Notes: generated by a model from the sequence alone, not told the origin. A stretch of 64,000 nt of DNA from Molanna angustata (GCA_963576475.1 OY754972.1:29497107-29561106), one strand, 5' to 3'; counted from the first letter of the stretch, positions 11,491-23,819 are shown. A program made the numbers and translations.

Positions 11491-12275
11491 AAAAACTCTT
11501 GAATTAAGAAAATAAAACGAACTTGTAGTAGGTATAATATGTAGGTATATTACATTACGATTAGTCAAAGAACAACCAATATACGAGTAACTCCCGAAGA
11601 TCTATGTACTCGAAGTTCATTGTTCAATTTCCAACTTTGCACTAGAAAACGGCCCCACGATCAGGATCGATGTTATTTCTTGCTGATCGCACTAGGCAAG
11701 ATCAGTACTATATTTACGGGTTTGTGGGGAGAGGGGGACTTAATGTATCACGGAATGCAAGTCACGTCAAGTAGTAGTGCATGCCCTACCCTATGTGAAG
11801 CATTCTGTTAGACACGTGCACTGGGGATTCCGTTCATGGCGTTCATCAAAGAAAGGGGAGAGTATGCACGTAAATGCATTTCCATTTTATTAAAAAGACG
11901 TCTCACCCCGATGTTCCCCAAAATCCAATCAGGTAGCACGCCATACTTTACTCACTTTTGTGGAAATTAGTCTTTTCGGATTATAGTTAAGCACTGCTGA
12001 TCAGTTGAATAGCAATATTATGGATCTATTTTATTCATTGTTTCATAACTAATAAAAAACACATTTTACAACTTTCTCGTATATTTTTTTTACACGGGAT
12101 GTATATATGATTTAAATCAACGCGAAAATAAAGCATAAAACTAGTGAAAAAAATTATAACCCCAACAGGAATCGAATTGGAAAATTATGATTAGATTTTT
12201 TAACTTTTTGATCGTCAGTTCTCGATGGAATTCCATTTAAATTAATTTATATTTTTAATATATAAAAATAAAAAA
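11491..12275. other. Intergenic, no gene seen
   Basis: Moderately GC-richer at 11640-11880 than its surroundings, but frames are short. A degenerate box-B-like word on the minus strand near 12165-12180 hints at another decayed SINE. Confidence 0.4.
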
Positions 12276-12446
12276 CGTGTTTAAAATCAATTCCACTATT
12301 TATTAAGACTACAACCTACAACCAGTTTCATGCTAAGCACATTTTCAAGTTTCGTGTTATGCACATACTACTTGAAAATGTGCTTATAGCACGAAACCGG
12401 TTGTAGGTTGTAGTCTTAATAAATAGTGGAATTGATTTTAAACACG
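12276..12446. mobile_element. 171-bp hairpin MITE-like element
   Basis: The arms 12276-12350 and 12370-12446 are near-perfect inverted complements (about 75 bp) around a 19-bp loop. The outer end reads CGTGTTTAAAATCAATTCC and the inner part of the right arm includes CACGAAACCGGTTGTAGG. No ORF. Long perfect arms imply recent origin or gene conversion between the arms. Confidence 0.8.
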
Positions 12447-12959
12447 GAAAATTATGGTTTAAGAATCAGATTTCTACTTCTGTTTACCTATTCTATTCTA
12501 ATTGAGTCACAAATATCGACTTTTTTTCATTTTCCTATTTTAAATCATCTTAATCATAAAGCTGGATTGAGGTAGGTACGTTGTGGTATCGTATAGATTA
12601 ATTATAATTTTCATATTAGGGAAAATACAAACAATACCTAAATTTTTAATTATGAAATAAAATAATGAATCTTAACGTGATGGCCAATCGTATCACAAAA
12701 TATTTGAGTTTTATATTCTTTATTTTCTCCAAACCCGCAATAACTTCCAACTTCATAAAATGGTGTGCAAATTTTCGCTCTAGGTAAATAAATTATGAGT
12801 AGTCACCTATTTTTTATACTTTATTAAGGTTGGGTAAGGTTTGAAATAACTCGCCATATTTGTTGGTTATCTTCAAATCAATGTATTATGACGTTATTTT
12901 ACTAACGTCATGTCCCTCACTGGTCGGTTTGGTGGTGTGTGGAACGCGCTTTTGCGAAT

Positions 12960-13280
12960 CCAGACGAGCATTCTCGAACGCACTCCCAGAATGCATAGAC
13001 AAATCTGACGTTTTCACTTTTTTTTGCTTTTCGACATGCGTGCCGACAAGACCATGTGGCCTAACCTCGTGAAGAGAATGAAGGCAAAAATAAAATGGTT
13101 CTGGAAGACGGGATAACGTCTGGATAAGCTCGGGAAGGTGAGTCCCACACACTACTATGCGTTATTTAGGTAATTTTTGGTAGGAAACTGGCATGATGGT
13201 CTCTAACCCCGCTTGAATTTTTGCAGGGTACTAATGGCAAAGGTATCCCTTCCCGATCCCGTCTTCCAATATTTAATGCC
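12960..13280 (+). CDS. Candidate exon pair with an 89-bp intron, unknown product
   Basis: A strong donor (GGGAAG|GTGAGT) follows 13137 and a strong acceptor (TTTTTGCAG|GG) precedes 13227. Reading across the junction gives one frame with RRDNVWISSGRVLMAKVSLP and then about 20 more residues to a stop. The pattern 'VW...G..L' vaguely recalls LINE ORF1/FP25-like C-termini, but I do not recognise it firmly. The 5' limit is unknown because in-frame stops lie shortly upstream. It could be a host exon pair, part of a mobile element or chance. Confidence 0.25.
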
Positions 13281-13815
13281 TTTATTGTATTTTATTTTGT
13301 AATTATGTATCGTGCAAGTGCCCGTCAATCATGACGTGGCGATTGTTTGAGGAATTTTGATCATTGAATGCTGGACCCGACTGATTTATCATGATGTACT
13401 ATGTATCATCAATGTGATCATTCGGGTGTCACTTTCATCCATACCACGGCTGATGTTCTGTTAAATTTGATATACCTGCTGCTTTATACAATAATTACAC
13501 TGATGATGGATGAAGATGAAGAAATTTACTGCACACCTCTTATTATTTCCACGCCTGAGATTCATTATAAAAAAACTTATGTCCTGAAATATTTAATATT
13601 TAATATCTTGTAAATTGCTTAATATATCGTATCTTGTGAATTGTTGTCCAGCATCCAATGGAAATATATTTAGTATTTGTAATTGGTGTTTTATCTCATG
13701 TCAACCTACTCATAATACAGACAATAGCATTCTTCTTTTAAATTTGATCTGAAATGTTTGATATTTTAATAATTTGCCTTTACATGTAAATAAAATTATG
13801 GCTTCTCACCCTGAG

Positions 13816-14116
13816 AGTGTTTAACAAAGTTAAAATTGAGGGTCTCATGACTGCCGTTAAGGAGTCGGTGGAAGGTAAGTTTATATGTAATAGAATACCT
13901 ATTCTCTTTTGCTTCTTACAAGCTCATAGCCTTACCCTCGCAGTATCTATTGAATATTTTTTAGGTTTTGATGCCAACTTTTTTTCTTCCACTTCCACTG
14001 TTTATCGCAAGTATATTGTCGTATTTTTTATTTATTTTGTTTGTCATTGATCGAATCATGTTTTTTTTTGTTTCAGATTTCGACTACAAGTTTGACAGTC
14101 ATCTTTTTCGCATTCT
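13816..14116 (+). CDS. Candidate micro-exon pair, unknown product
   Basis: Exon one (about 13816-13874; its start rests on a pyrimidine-rich stretch ending CCCTGAG) ends GGAAG|GTAAGT. Exon two (14077-14116, 40 bp) follows a strong acceptor (TTTTTTTTTGTTTCAG) and ends ATTCT|GTGAGT. The frame stays open across the junction: VKIEGLMTAVKESVE, then DFDYKFDSHLFRIL. Intron 202 bp. No flanking exon is found by eye and no family is recognised. Very short exons with good splice sites are unlike the surrounding relics. Confidence 0.35.
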
Positions 14117-15644
14117 GTGAGTACCTTTCCTTATTGTTACCATATCTATCCCATATCAATTATTATCAAATTGTTACTGTACTCTATAAACTTAAACTTA
14201 AGGTTTATTTTGTTGATCTGTTTGATATTTCCTCTCTTTATAAATAGACTCAATCTCTATTGAGAAGTATATGGTCAGTACTTTGACTTACGATCAAACA
14301 GCACAGTCTGCCAACCTTGTAAAAATACATATGCATATAATTACATGCAGAAATTTGACGTGACATCATTAGGGAATAATAATAAAAAAATATGAACGAT
14401 GGTTACGATATTGAATATTTATTTAGATTCCATCCATCTACCATGTACCTAGAGTGCCATGTTTACCCCACACTACCCTTATCGATTGAGGACACTCAAT
14501 TCCAGAATCCAGACATTGTTAATTGGTCCCATAGACATGCATAAATAGGCATGAGCTCCACAATACTCCAAGTGATTCTCAAATACTTATGGATACAACT
14601 TTCATTATAAATTAACGGGTTCAATTCTGAAATCGCACTAAAATTTCAATGTCAAATCTATTCATTTATGTATTTTTTGCTATTCTGAAGATTGTATAAA
14701 ATATAAGAAGTTAAATAAGATCAAAATGACAAAAGAACATCACTAGTGTATTATTTAATCGATATAGTTTAAAGTGACACTTGGTGAACATATTTTTGTT
14801 TTTAATGACTTTTAATGTCCATTCAAATTTTAATTCGTCCTCAGAATTGAACCCATTAGTTTTCTTCAATTCTAAAAAAATCATCTTAAAAAACACTCCT
14901 TCAAAATATGATTTCAAGAAGTATTGCAAGGTATTTCTTAGAAAGGTCTGAGCAATCTCGTTCCTTTATATTACATCTGTTTTACGTAGGTATTGCAAAA
15001 CACTTTACATTATACAATACCTTTTGTAATTTAAACATGAGTTTTAAGACACCAGCAGCATTACATTGGTTCTTCCTCGAGAAACTCGTCGAAATGGGAA
15101 GCGTGAACGGTAGAAGATCGCAGAGGTCACTTAACAATCCGATGGAATGATCATGTTAAGATCTTTAATATCCGAAGCCCTTCGATCTGTCTAAGACCTT
15201 TCCACTTGGATATAGATCTTCGTCGAGTTACTGAATGTAGCCGCCATCTTAAATCATGAGGTCCAGAACGATGGAGAAGAAAGCTCCATGACTGCCAAAT
15301 TTAAATCACATTTAAAACTATATTTCTAGGTTTGAGGGGTTCTGTATTACGAGCCTTTTGCATACCATGATCACAGACATATTAGCATGGATGTTCCCAT
15401 ACCAACCGCTCACTCCCATTTGTCCTGCGTACCTTCATTTACAGGAATGTCTTCGACCTAACTAAATCAATTGTCGATGCCTTACACACTTTACTATAAT
15501 TTCTTACCTACGCCCAAATAGACACACGCAAGGTCGAGTTTTTGATTGGGTCTCGTAATTGAACATTCTTTAATTATAAGTACCAAACTTCTACTTGCTT
15601 AAATAATAATTAATGTACGTATCTTAACTGTGCCTTCTTCTTCT
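14117..15644. other. Intergenic or intronic, no gene seen
   Basis: No supported exon. 15050-15330 is less AT-rich and has fragmentary frames that I could not assign. If the 13.8-14.1 kb exons are real, part of this could be their intron. Confidence 0.35.
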
Positions 15645-16157
15645 TCTTCTTCAATGGCGCTACAGCCCATATCGAGCCTTGGCCTCCGTCAGTCTTCGCC
15701 TCCAGCTTCTCCTATCTTCTGCAGCAACTTTCCAACTGCCCGGCACGTGCAGTAGTTGGGAAACATCCCTTCCAACTTCGTCCTCCCATCGCAGCCGCGG
15801 TCTTCCAACCTTTCGTCTTCCACCTGGGTGTCCACACAGAACTTTCTTTGGTATTCGCTGTGGTGGCATTCTCTGTACATGTCCGGCCCATCTCAATCTG
15901 CTCAATCTGACATGCACAGAGAGCCTGGAAGTTTTGTAGATAGCATACAGCTCATTATTGTATCTAATCCTCCAGGCGTCACCATCAGGCACAGGTCCTA
16001 GGATTCTACGAAGCACTCGTCTCTCAAACGTGTCCAGTATTTCAGCAGATTTGGCTGTAAGTGTCCATGCTTCACATCCATATGTTACAGCTGTTCTAAT
16101 AATGGTTTTATACAGCGTGATTTTCGTTTTTCTATGGACACTTCTTGATTTGAACAC
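15645..16157 (-). pseudogene. LINE ORF2 C-terminal fragment (165 open codons)
   Basis: The minus-strand frame carries the post-RT blocks LYKTIIRTAVTYGCEAWTL, FERRVLRRILGP, LRWAGHVQRMP and GRPRLRWEDEV, then DRRSWRRRLTEAKARYGL and a TAG stop. These are typical of insect LINE ORF2 tails. The stop is followed within a few bases by a GAA-type simple-repeat tail (15642-15656 on the plus strand as CTTCTT). It is 5'-truncated but the remaining frame is intact, so this is a relatively young insertion. Confidence 0.85.
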
Positions 16158-17672
16158 CGGTAGAAGAGAGAAGAATGCTCCGTTACCTGTTGTTAACTGT
16201 GCCTACATATGTTTATTTCTTTGATCAGTACCTATGTGGAAGATAAGAAATGTATTCTGAATAGTTTCGAATATGATGAATGTGTATGTCGATTCATATA
16301 TAAAACAAGTTGGTTGTGGCCAACGCTATATTTTTATTAAATTTTTGTATGGAAAATTTCAGCATTTTCATGAAATGAGTTTGTTAAATTATTTTTGAAT
16401 TAAATGTTTTATTAATTCAAAAATAATTGATAATTTATCAACGATATTTTTTTTTCATCCAGTGACTCAGAAATTTTGTTGAGTATGTGCAATGTGCACT
16501 GTCGAAGAATATCTATGGTTTTTCTATGTTATTTTTCTTTTGCAGTCATTTGTTTTACACTCCTCAACCCTATTTTTTTCTTTACGATTTCATTATTTAT
16601 GTTGTTTTTTTCGCATCCTCTCTACAGCCCAAAGTATAAGTTTATGCTACTACTGTGAATGTAATAATTTTCATCTACATACTATATCTCCATTTTCCTT
16701 GCGGCGTAAGCAGAGAGGACCGAAAACCACATTCTTATATTTTAACCGTTGATTTATATGTAGGTACTAGTAGTAGTTTATTGATTTTGAAACATATCCA
16801 TCGTCTCAACACTCATATATTATGCTGATCAATTTTTTAAAGCAATTTTTTAGCATCAATTCTAAACAGGTATAATGTAGACAGTACCTACCTACTGTGA
16901 GTTTCGTGACAGTATTTTTGTGTGTATTGTGAATTATGAAAACTTTTGTTCTCTTGATATATTTGTTTAGGAATCTAATAAAAATGTACTTCATAAAATA
17001 CATTTAGGGACTATCAACCTTGTTAAAAAAATGTACTCTTTCTATGTAGTGGAGAGTCTAGTGTTGGCCACATCCCAGTAGTGTTTTTTGATCTAGTGTA
17101 ATTTCTGCGCAAAACACCATATTATATTATATTGAAACAGAACAATAATTGTATAAACGTCGTGGGTTACCTTTGGTTAAATTTCAGACTCTAACAACCA
17201 ACTCTTCACCCCCGGAGAATTGAAATAAAACCTCTGATACCTTATCTCAAATTTGTATCCTCGTGTATTTGGTTATATACATAGATAGGTAGGTACATAC
17301 TCCCAAAATGCTCTCACAAACTACTTATAAAGTTATTTTTTGCGGTGCACGAACTGTCTCTTGGGAGATAACTGGGTAGATTATTTTGAAATATGTGTTT
17401 TCATATTGGAAATCTAATCTTACGGCGCTTCCTCCACGTTCATGCACTGTCGAAAGTTATTTATTTACGTTGCCTTCGCTGATAAAAAGAATATCTATTT
17501 TAGTCTCTTGTAGGTACCTGCTATTTCATTCATTTTCTTCTTTATTTAAGATGTTTCATTTTGAAAAATAAACAATTTTCAGTATCGAATATTTTATGGT
17601 TACATATAATCAATCGTTGTATTTTTCCCTGACGGAATTCAATGATGTTTTATTACAATTTTTTTAATATCT
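16158..17672. other. Intergenic; includes one member of a diverged repeat pair
   Basis: 16305-16425 is similar to 17795-17935: both hold GGTTGTGGC.AACG.TATA, GTATGGAAA.TTTCAGCATT and TTTTCATGAAATGAGTTT. A fragment just before the gap (28560-28583) may be a third copy. Frames at 16476-16752 have a CNVHC stretch after an acceptor-like CATCCAG, but no consensus donor follows. No gene is called. Confidence 0.4.
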
Positions 17673-17786
17673 CAATAGAGACGAAACGGAAATATGTATA
17701 TTTTTATAGGAGAGCCCTGTAGGTGCCTGATTTTCCAGTTTTCCTATAAAAATATAAATATAAGTATTCCCGTTTCGTTTCTATTG
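17673..17786. mobile_element. Small MITE-like hairpin, family M
   Basis: The left end CAATAGAGACGAAACGG pairs with the right end CCGTTTCGTTTCTATTG (one mismatch), and inner AT-rich arms also pair around TATAGGA/TCCTATA. Total 114 bp. The same terminal words bound a longer element at 56102-56388, so this is one dispersed family. Confidence 0.65.
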
Positions 17787-17794
17787 AAAACCGA

Positions 17795-17935
17795 GTGGGT
17801 TGTGGCAAACGATATAGTTCTCACTACCAAGTCATATTACAGTAGGTATTCAAATGTTGTATGGAAAGGTTTTCAGCATTTTCATGAAATGAGTTTTTAA
17901 AATTAGTTTCGTTTTAAATATTTTATTGTGAAAAC
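17795..17935 (+). repeat. Diverged copy of the 16305-16425 repeat
   Basis: It shares GGTTGTGGC, TTTTCAGCATTTTCATGAAA and a following T/A-rich tail with 16305-16425, and directly abuts the family M hairpin. It may be the remains of a longer element. Confidence 0.55.
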
Positions 17936-18499
17936 TTGAAATTCTTCAATGCCATGTTTCGAAAGTGATGTACCTTTTTAGCCATCTGAATATAAAAATA
18001 TCTAATTTTAAGTTTCCAGAGCTTAAGGTTTCCTGATCAGATATCCTTTAAAACCTAAAGGGGTCTAAGCGAGTATAAGATATACAAATTTGCAAAATTT
18101 GAAAATAATCAAATGAGTTCTGTAATCAATGAAGTAGAATAAACATGCCGTACATAATAACATAGGATATAGTAAATAGCAAACAGATTATACATTGTGA
18201 TGAAACTTTCAGAATACAATCTCAGCATGATACTAGTTGATTATCTGCAATAAAAAATAATCTTAAAATTGCGAATTAATAACTCTCCACTATATCATCT
18301 TGGGTTAGTGAGGAGTAAACACATTATTTAGGTATTTATTAAATTTAAAGACATGCCACTTTCATACTTATTTAGTGCAGATTAAAAGTTTAGATTCCCG
18401 CTACAAAAGACTGCTTTTCGTTCACATAACCTTTTATTTCATGGTCTCAATCCTAGAATTGGTTTTCACCAAGCACTCCATCTCTCCACATATCTCTGT
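17936..18499. other. Intergenic, no gene seen
   Basis: AT-rich, no supported feature. Confidence 0.5.
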
Positions 18500-18800
18500 T
18501 GTGCGCCAGGATCTTCATCTCTTGGTTGCTGCTACAGAGTTCATAACTAATCATCTGGTCAATAACTGTCTCTAGGGCGACCTCTATAGTTTTTTCCCTC
18601 CGTCATTTCTTCGCCGATAGCAACAAGCAGACCCGTATGCCTGATTTTATGGCCTATCTATTTGAAACGTTGTTGTGCAACGCTCTTTAGGAGTTGTCTC
18701 GTTTCTTCGACTCTTCTCAGTACCACGTCATTTGGAATGTGGTCTGACCAATGGATCCTATAGCACCACATTTCGAAGGCAGCCAGACGTCCAGATTCTC
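18500..18800 (-). pseudogene. Decayed LINE ORF2 fragment
   Basis: The minus-strand frame near 18790-18690 reads AAFEMWCYR, IHWSDHIPNDVVLRRVEETR, matching the insect LINE block 'EAFEMW.YRRIL.ISWTDHV.NEEVLRR'. Downstream frames (GHKIRHTGLL, RGRPRDSY) fit the following GHI.R and GRPR blocks. Stops and frameshifts throughout. Confidence 0.6.
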
Positions 18801-19764
18801 CTCGGCTGATAGTCCATAATACCATACATACTGCATACTACATACCTAATCATAAAATTCTTGCCATTTCAAATAAAGTTATGAGAAAAGACTAAATATA
18901 TTTCCTATTTTGTTTGTTTCATATGGTGAAACTACAATTTTCGTTACGACGACGCGACGTCTCTACAAAATGGGGATTTATTTCATGACTTCTGCGGTAT
19001 TACATTTCTTAGTGCTACATGACTTTAAAGTCGGATAGTAGGTATTCGGTGAAATGGAAACATTACGTCTAATATTACAGCTATAATATTATTGCACTTG
19101 ATGTTTATATTTACAAGTAAAAACTTACGTATTCTGCTAATTTTAAATTTACAGCATATAAAACACATATATTATGTCACAACACATTAATCAGGTTTTT
19201 ATTTTCCTATTGACTAATTTTCACAGAAATCACGTAAATACAACCCTTAGTATTTAGTACCGTTTATCAATCCTTTATTTCAATCATCGTGAGTACCTTC
19301 TACGATGCTCGTCGAAAAGTAATACTTGCAAATGGGAGTCGCATTAGTGATAATAAATTTAAATATTGTTCATAATTCATAAGAATTATTATATTTTAAT
19401 AATTTCAAAATCGGGGAGACCTGATACAGCACATTTAGAAAAAGAAGAATCAAACCAAACTATCTAATATCTTTTGATTTAAAGTGTATATCTACCTAAG
19501 ACCATCTGAATTTCATTGAGTAGTAGGTACCTACTGATGAATCAATGTAAATTTATCAAGTCCCCCTATGCGGTGTAATTCACTGGTAAAGTATTATTGA
19601 CTGTGAATATTGTTCTAGTGCCTACCCTTGGTTCCCAACAACATTATTAAGTATCCAATTATAAATCTCTGCCATTTCACAGATATGAACATTTCAATAT
19701 TATTATTTTGATTGTCTTTTATTGCAGTGCGTGCAATATTGAGCACAATGGAATGGACGCATTT
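18801..19764. other. Intergenic, no gene seen
   Basis: AT-rich with GTAGGTACCTAC-type words near 19523. No gene. Confidence 0.5.
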
Positions 19765-20545
19765 ATAGATCATATCATCATTGGCGCCACAGCCCTGTGT
19801 GGCCCTGGCTCATTCTCCAGCAGCCCCTGTCCTTCGCCGCTGGTGAAGGTTCGCTGTAGAGTTTGTGATTGGATATGAAATATGCTTGATAGTAGTTCCT
19901 TGTTTTGTCCAATGAGCAGCCGCTACGGGCATGAATATGAAACGTTCCTAATGGAATGAAGTAGGAGGCGAAAATCTGATTAGTTGTGTCCTCCTCCGCT
20001 ATCCTCCAGTTTGCAATTCTAATATCCCTTATGTCGTCTTCTGTGTCACCCAGTCATCTTAGCTTGGGCCCATGCGTCTACTTCTTCTACCCTCTAGATT
20101 AGTGTTAAGAATCTTTCAAGGAATATGATATCGTTCATCCGGCTGACATGTCCCATCCACTGCAGTCTACGTACTTTTATGACATGTACAGTGAGTTTGT
20201 CATATAATGCCTGTAGTTCATGTTAATATTGCATCTTCCAGCAAGTCTATTATCGTTTACTGGGCCAAAAATCTTTCTCGGGATTTTTCTTGCAAATATA
20301 AAAGGCTATTTTCGTCTCGTTCTGTTAAGTCCCAGAATTCAGCTCCCATACACGACGATAAGTCTGAGAAAAGTTTTGTATATAAAGATTTTTGTTTTCC
20401 TTATTAACAGTTTGGACCTCATCAGTTATCAGACCATAATAACACCTATTGCCAGCGGCCAGTCTTGCCTTCATTTCAGTGCTGCAGTTATTTTCATGGG
20501 TTACGATAGCTCCTAGATAGCAAAAAGACTCAACCGATTCCACTG
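19765..20545 (-). pseudogene. Decayed LINE ORF2 C-terminal region
   Basis: On the minus strand 20543-20325 reads FCYLGAIVTHENNCSTEMKA and RLAAGNRCYYGL, the 'YLGS.I..DN....E...RI..GNR.YF.L' block. Further down, broken frames give KIPRKIFGPV and the PKLRWLGD..DD block. The copy ends at a GGGCTGTGGCGCCAATGATG sequence, a variant of the family's stop-plus-tail motif in which the TAG stop is TGG. Multiple frameshifts. Confidence 0.7.
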
Positions 20546-20679
20546 TATGTGTGTATTTATATAAAAGGTATGTAAATGTTTATGGACATTGTTGAATGGC
20601 GCCGAATGGCGTGGCATAGTTGAATTATTTTTTGAAATGTGTATCACAATATTTCGATTACATCTTTATTATTTTTATT

Positions 20680-21400
20680 TTTTCTTCTTTTGGTGCGATC
20701 ACTCTGGCGAACCCCACTCTATCCTGTTCTGCCCGGAATATCTGCTCCACAGTTCTGAAGCCCGTCCATTACCTGATATTACGCAGCCAGGACATCTGTC
20801 TCCTTCCAGTCTCTCGACGACCTTCTATCTTGCTCTCCAGTATTAATTGAAGCGAGTGGTATTTTTCTCCCTTCATTATGTGACCTAGATACGCGATCTT
20901 GCGAAAATTTACTGTAGACGGAAGTTGCCTAGTTGATCTGGCTCGACTTTAGACTTCTGAGTATGTATAAACCAGCTCTGTCCAAGGGATTTTAAGCATT
21001 CTGCGATGCAACCACATCTCAAAAGCTTCCAACCTGTTCTTAGTGTTAATCATGAGCGTCCAAGTCTCCTTCGTGTGGTGAAAGTACTGAACAATATGTT
21101 ATCCATTCTGACATATTGTCTGGCTGTATTGTCCATATAGAGGTTTCAAATAACGAAGGTAAGGTGCTATGGTACCCCCATTTCTGTGAATGTCTCCCAT
21201 TAGCGGACCCATTTCACATAGTCAAAAGCCTGCTTGTAGTTGATGAAGCACATAATGGCGGGGATATTGAAATCGCGATATTTTTCGATTCTTTATCTGA
21301 TATTCAGAATTTTCTCTCTCGTGCCTTTGCCCTTAACAAATACCGCCTGTTCAACAGGAATTTCTCGGATTAATAGTGTTTTAAAGGCTGCTTGACTGTA
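20680..21400 (-). pseudogene. LINE reverse-transcriptase relic with internal deletion
   Basis: The minus strand from about 21340 reads RT-domain blocks (GTREKILNIR, IMCFINYKQAFDYVKW, matching 'FIDYEKAFD.V'). Then, without the catalytic core, the C-terminal blocks NRLEAFEMWLHRRMLKIPW and AYLGHIMKGEKYHSLQLIL, ESKIEGRRETGRRQMSWLRN follow. The missing middle shows an internal deletion. It ends with an A/GAA-rich tail near 20680. Confidence 0.75.
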
Positions 21401-22379
21401 TGTAGGTAACATGATTTTGCATGCGTGAAATTAGAGAGAGATCGTTCTGGAATTTTCATATTTTCGGGGGGATTTTTTTTATGTATTGGTATAAACGTAG
21501 ATACAGATATAATTTGAGCCATACACCATTTCGCCATATTTTGTTGCATACTTTAATTAGTAAGTCAGCCTTGAGGCCAAAGTATCTTCAGTACTTTTAC
21601 TGGTATCTCATGTCCTCCGGGATAAATCTAATTGAATATGTATGCATGTATATATGTATGTACTCTGACGATGGCAAATGTTAGATCGAAACAGATTAGT
21701 GCCATTTATGTGACTAATATTTTTGTGTTTTAATCTGAAAATAATACCTATTTATTATTGACCATTGGGTATCGTTAATCGGTTAAAATATTTATAACAA
21801 AAATATAAAAGTTGGAAATATTCCAAGTTGAAACGAGAATATTATTGACCCAACAATTTGTGTTTTTCTCGTTGAAAAATAAACAAATTACTTATTTTAT
21901 GTGTTCCTTATTCCCGGAATACAACATTACGTATAAAAGAGAGGAGAATAAAAAAATAAACATTTTTAATTTTCTTTAATTCTGTTGATGTTCCAAATTA
22001 ACGGTCACAATAAATATTATATACTAAACATTCTTATAATTATATTTGGAATGTGTTTAATGCGACTACCTACCTTTATTGTAATTTCATTTTTTTTTTA
22101 CTCGTGTTCATAGCTTCCTCGACATACGTCCAGAGAAAGACCAAAGAATTCTAGAATAGGCGCAACCAAATACAGAGATATGACCTCGGTGACATTTTGC
22201 AAAAAAAGAGAACCTATAACAGGCTATAAATTAAAGAAGAGGATAGCTGACTCCAACAATCTGCATAGACAGTGAGTTGGGATACAACCAGGGAGAAGAA
22301 GACTCGTGTACAGAAAAAGTAGGAACCTACTTAGGCTTGATTTTTTAATTCTTCTTCTTTTACTTGGTCGTGTTCCTGA
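21401..22379. other. Intergenic, no gene seen
   Basis: AT-rich. 22120-22310 is less AT-rich with frames I could not assign. It may be a further decayed repeat. Confidence 0.4.
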
Positions 22380-22662
22380 AGATCGGATCATCATCATCAT
22401 TGGCCCTACAGCCCGCTGTGGGCATTAGCCTCCTTCAGAATCCTTCGCCATTCCTCCCTGCACTCTGCGGCTTTCTTCCAGTTGGCAAGGCCCAGCGCTC
22501 TTATATCAGCCTTCACATCGTCCAGCCATCTCATTCATTTTTGGTCTGCCTCTGCCTCTTGTTCCGTCTGGTGTGGTGTTTTAAACCTTGTTGGAAGTAC
22601 GATCATCACTCATACTGTGGACATGGCCCAACCATTGCAATCTTCTTATTTCAATGAACAAA
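22380..22662 (-). pseudogene. LINE ORF2 3' terminus with GAT-type tail
   Basis: The minus strand encodes GHVHSMSDDRTSNKV and, after a frameshift, WLDDVKADIRALGLANWKKA, ECREEWRRILKEANAHSGL and TAG. This is the tail of an insect LINE ORF2. The stop sits in GGGCTGTAGGGCCAATGATG, which runs straight into GATGATGATG, so the 3' UTR is only a few bases. It abuts a plus-strand LINE of another type at about 22664. Confidence 0.8.
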
Positions 22663-22663
22663 C

Positions 22664-23816
22664 AGTTCTCATATGCAGATGATCTGGGCATAGCTACACA
22701 AAAACTGTCTTTTAAAGAATGCGAAGTTCAACTTGAATCAGACCTTCAAAAGTTACAGAGCTACTTTTATAAATGGAGACTTAAACCAAACGCAAATAAA
22801 ACAGAAGTTAGTTGCTTTCACCTTAGTAACCGAGATGCAAATCACAAACTAAATGTACACTTCTGCGGAAGTAGACTCACCCACAACCACCAACCAGTAT
22901 ACTTAGGAATCACACTAGACAGAACTCTAACATTCAAAAAACACCTGGAAAAAACAGCTGCTAAACTAAAGTCCAGAAATAACATCATCCATAAACTGGC
23001 AGGAACAACTTGGGGGGCTAGTGCAACAGTCCTTAGAACATCTTCACTTGCCCTTGTATATTCGGTAGCAGAAAACTGTGCTCCTGTATGGCTCAATAGT
23101 GCACATACAAAACTAGTTGACACTCAACTGAATGTGGCCATGAGGACCATTAGCGGCACCATCCGGTCTACCCCAATAAAGTGGCTTCCTGTGCTCGCAC
23201 ATATACCTCCCCCTGACGCAAGAAGAAAATTCTCCCTATTTAATCTACGGAAGAGAATTTGTGACAATGGCGCTTTGCCAATCCACAGTGATGTTCCGTC
23301 TGAGGGACAGCAAAGACTTGATTCAAGGAATCCAGCAGCGAAACTCGGATGTAACCTTGTTAGTGAGGACTTCAGCCTGAATGAGACTTGGCACAGTGAC
23401 TGGGTAAGCTCCAACTTGGATGTTAATAAGTATATGGAAACTCCAACGAAGATACCTCCAGGTTTCGAGCTGCCAAGAACTGTGGACCTCCCTGAATAGG
23501 ATCCGCACTGGACATGGACGCTGCAACTACCTTATGGCAAAGTGGGGCATTGTTCCATCCGCACAATGCGATTGCGGCCACCCCTTTCAAACAATGCAAC
23601 ACATATTGGAAGAATGCAGCGTTCATGCATATGAAGGCCCAAAGTCGGACATTTGCGAATTGACACCAGCATTTGTGGATTGGCTCGGAGCCCTCGACGT
23701 GAATGTGTGATTGATATATCGTGCTGTTTTGTGTTTGCTTGCTGTCAGTGCTGTGTTTTGTTCATTTTGACTAACATTTGATTCACTAGTATCATACGAT
23801 AAATAAATAAATAATT
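22664..23816 (+). pseudogene. 5'-truncated LINE: RT with YADD motif to the zinc-knuckle-like C-terminus
   Basis: It starts in the RT palm: YADDLGIATQ carries the catalytic YADD. Next come WRLKPNANKTEVSCFHLSN, YLGITLDRTLTFKKHLEK and ENCAPVWLNSAHTKLVDTQL, up to a stop at 23499. A one-base frameshift near 23470-23485 moves the frame. The next frame (to 23709) continues LNRIRTGHGRCNYLMAKWG and AQCDCGHPFQTMQHILEEC, a C-terminal Cys-rich block of jockey/CR1-like LINEs. A short 3' UTR ends in an AAAT repeat at about 23800-23816. It was probably active until recently, given a single visible lesion after truncation. Confidence 0.88.
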
Positions 23817-23819
23817 TCA

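Noticed and set aside
12886..13152. 88-codon minus-strand frame
   Set aside because: It overlaps the plus-strand splice-site candidate, has no recognised motif and no splice context on its own strand.
22842..23626. Minus-strand frames of 67-96 codons over the YADD LINE
   Set aside because: They overlap a recognisable RT frame on the plus strand and have no family resemblance.
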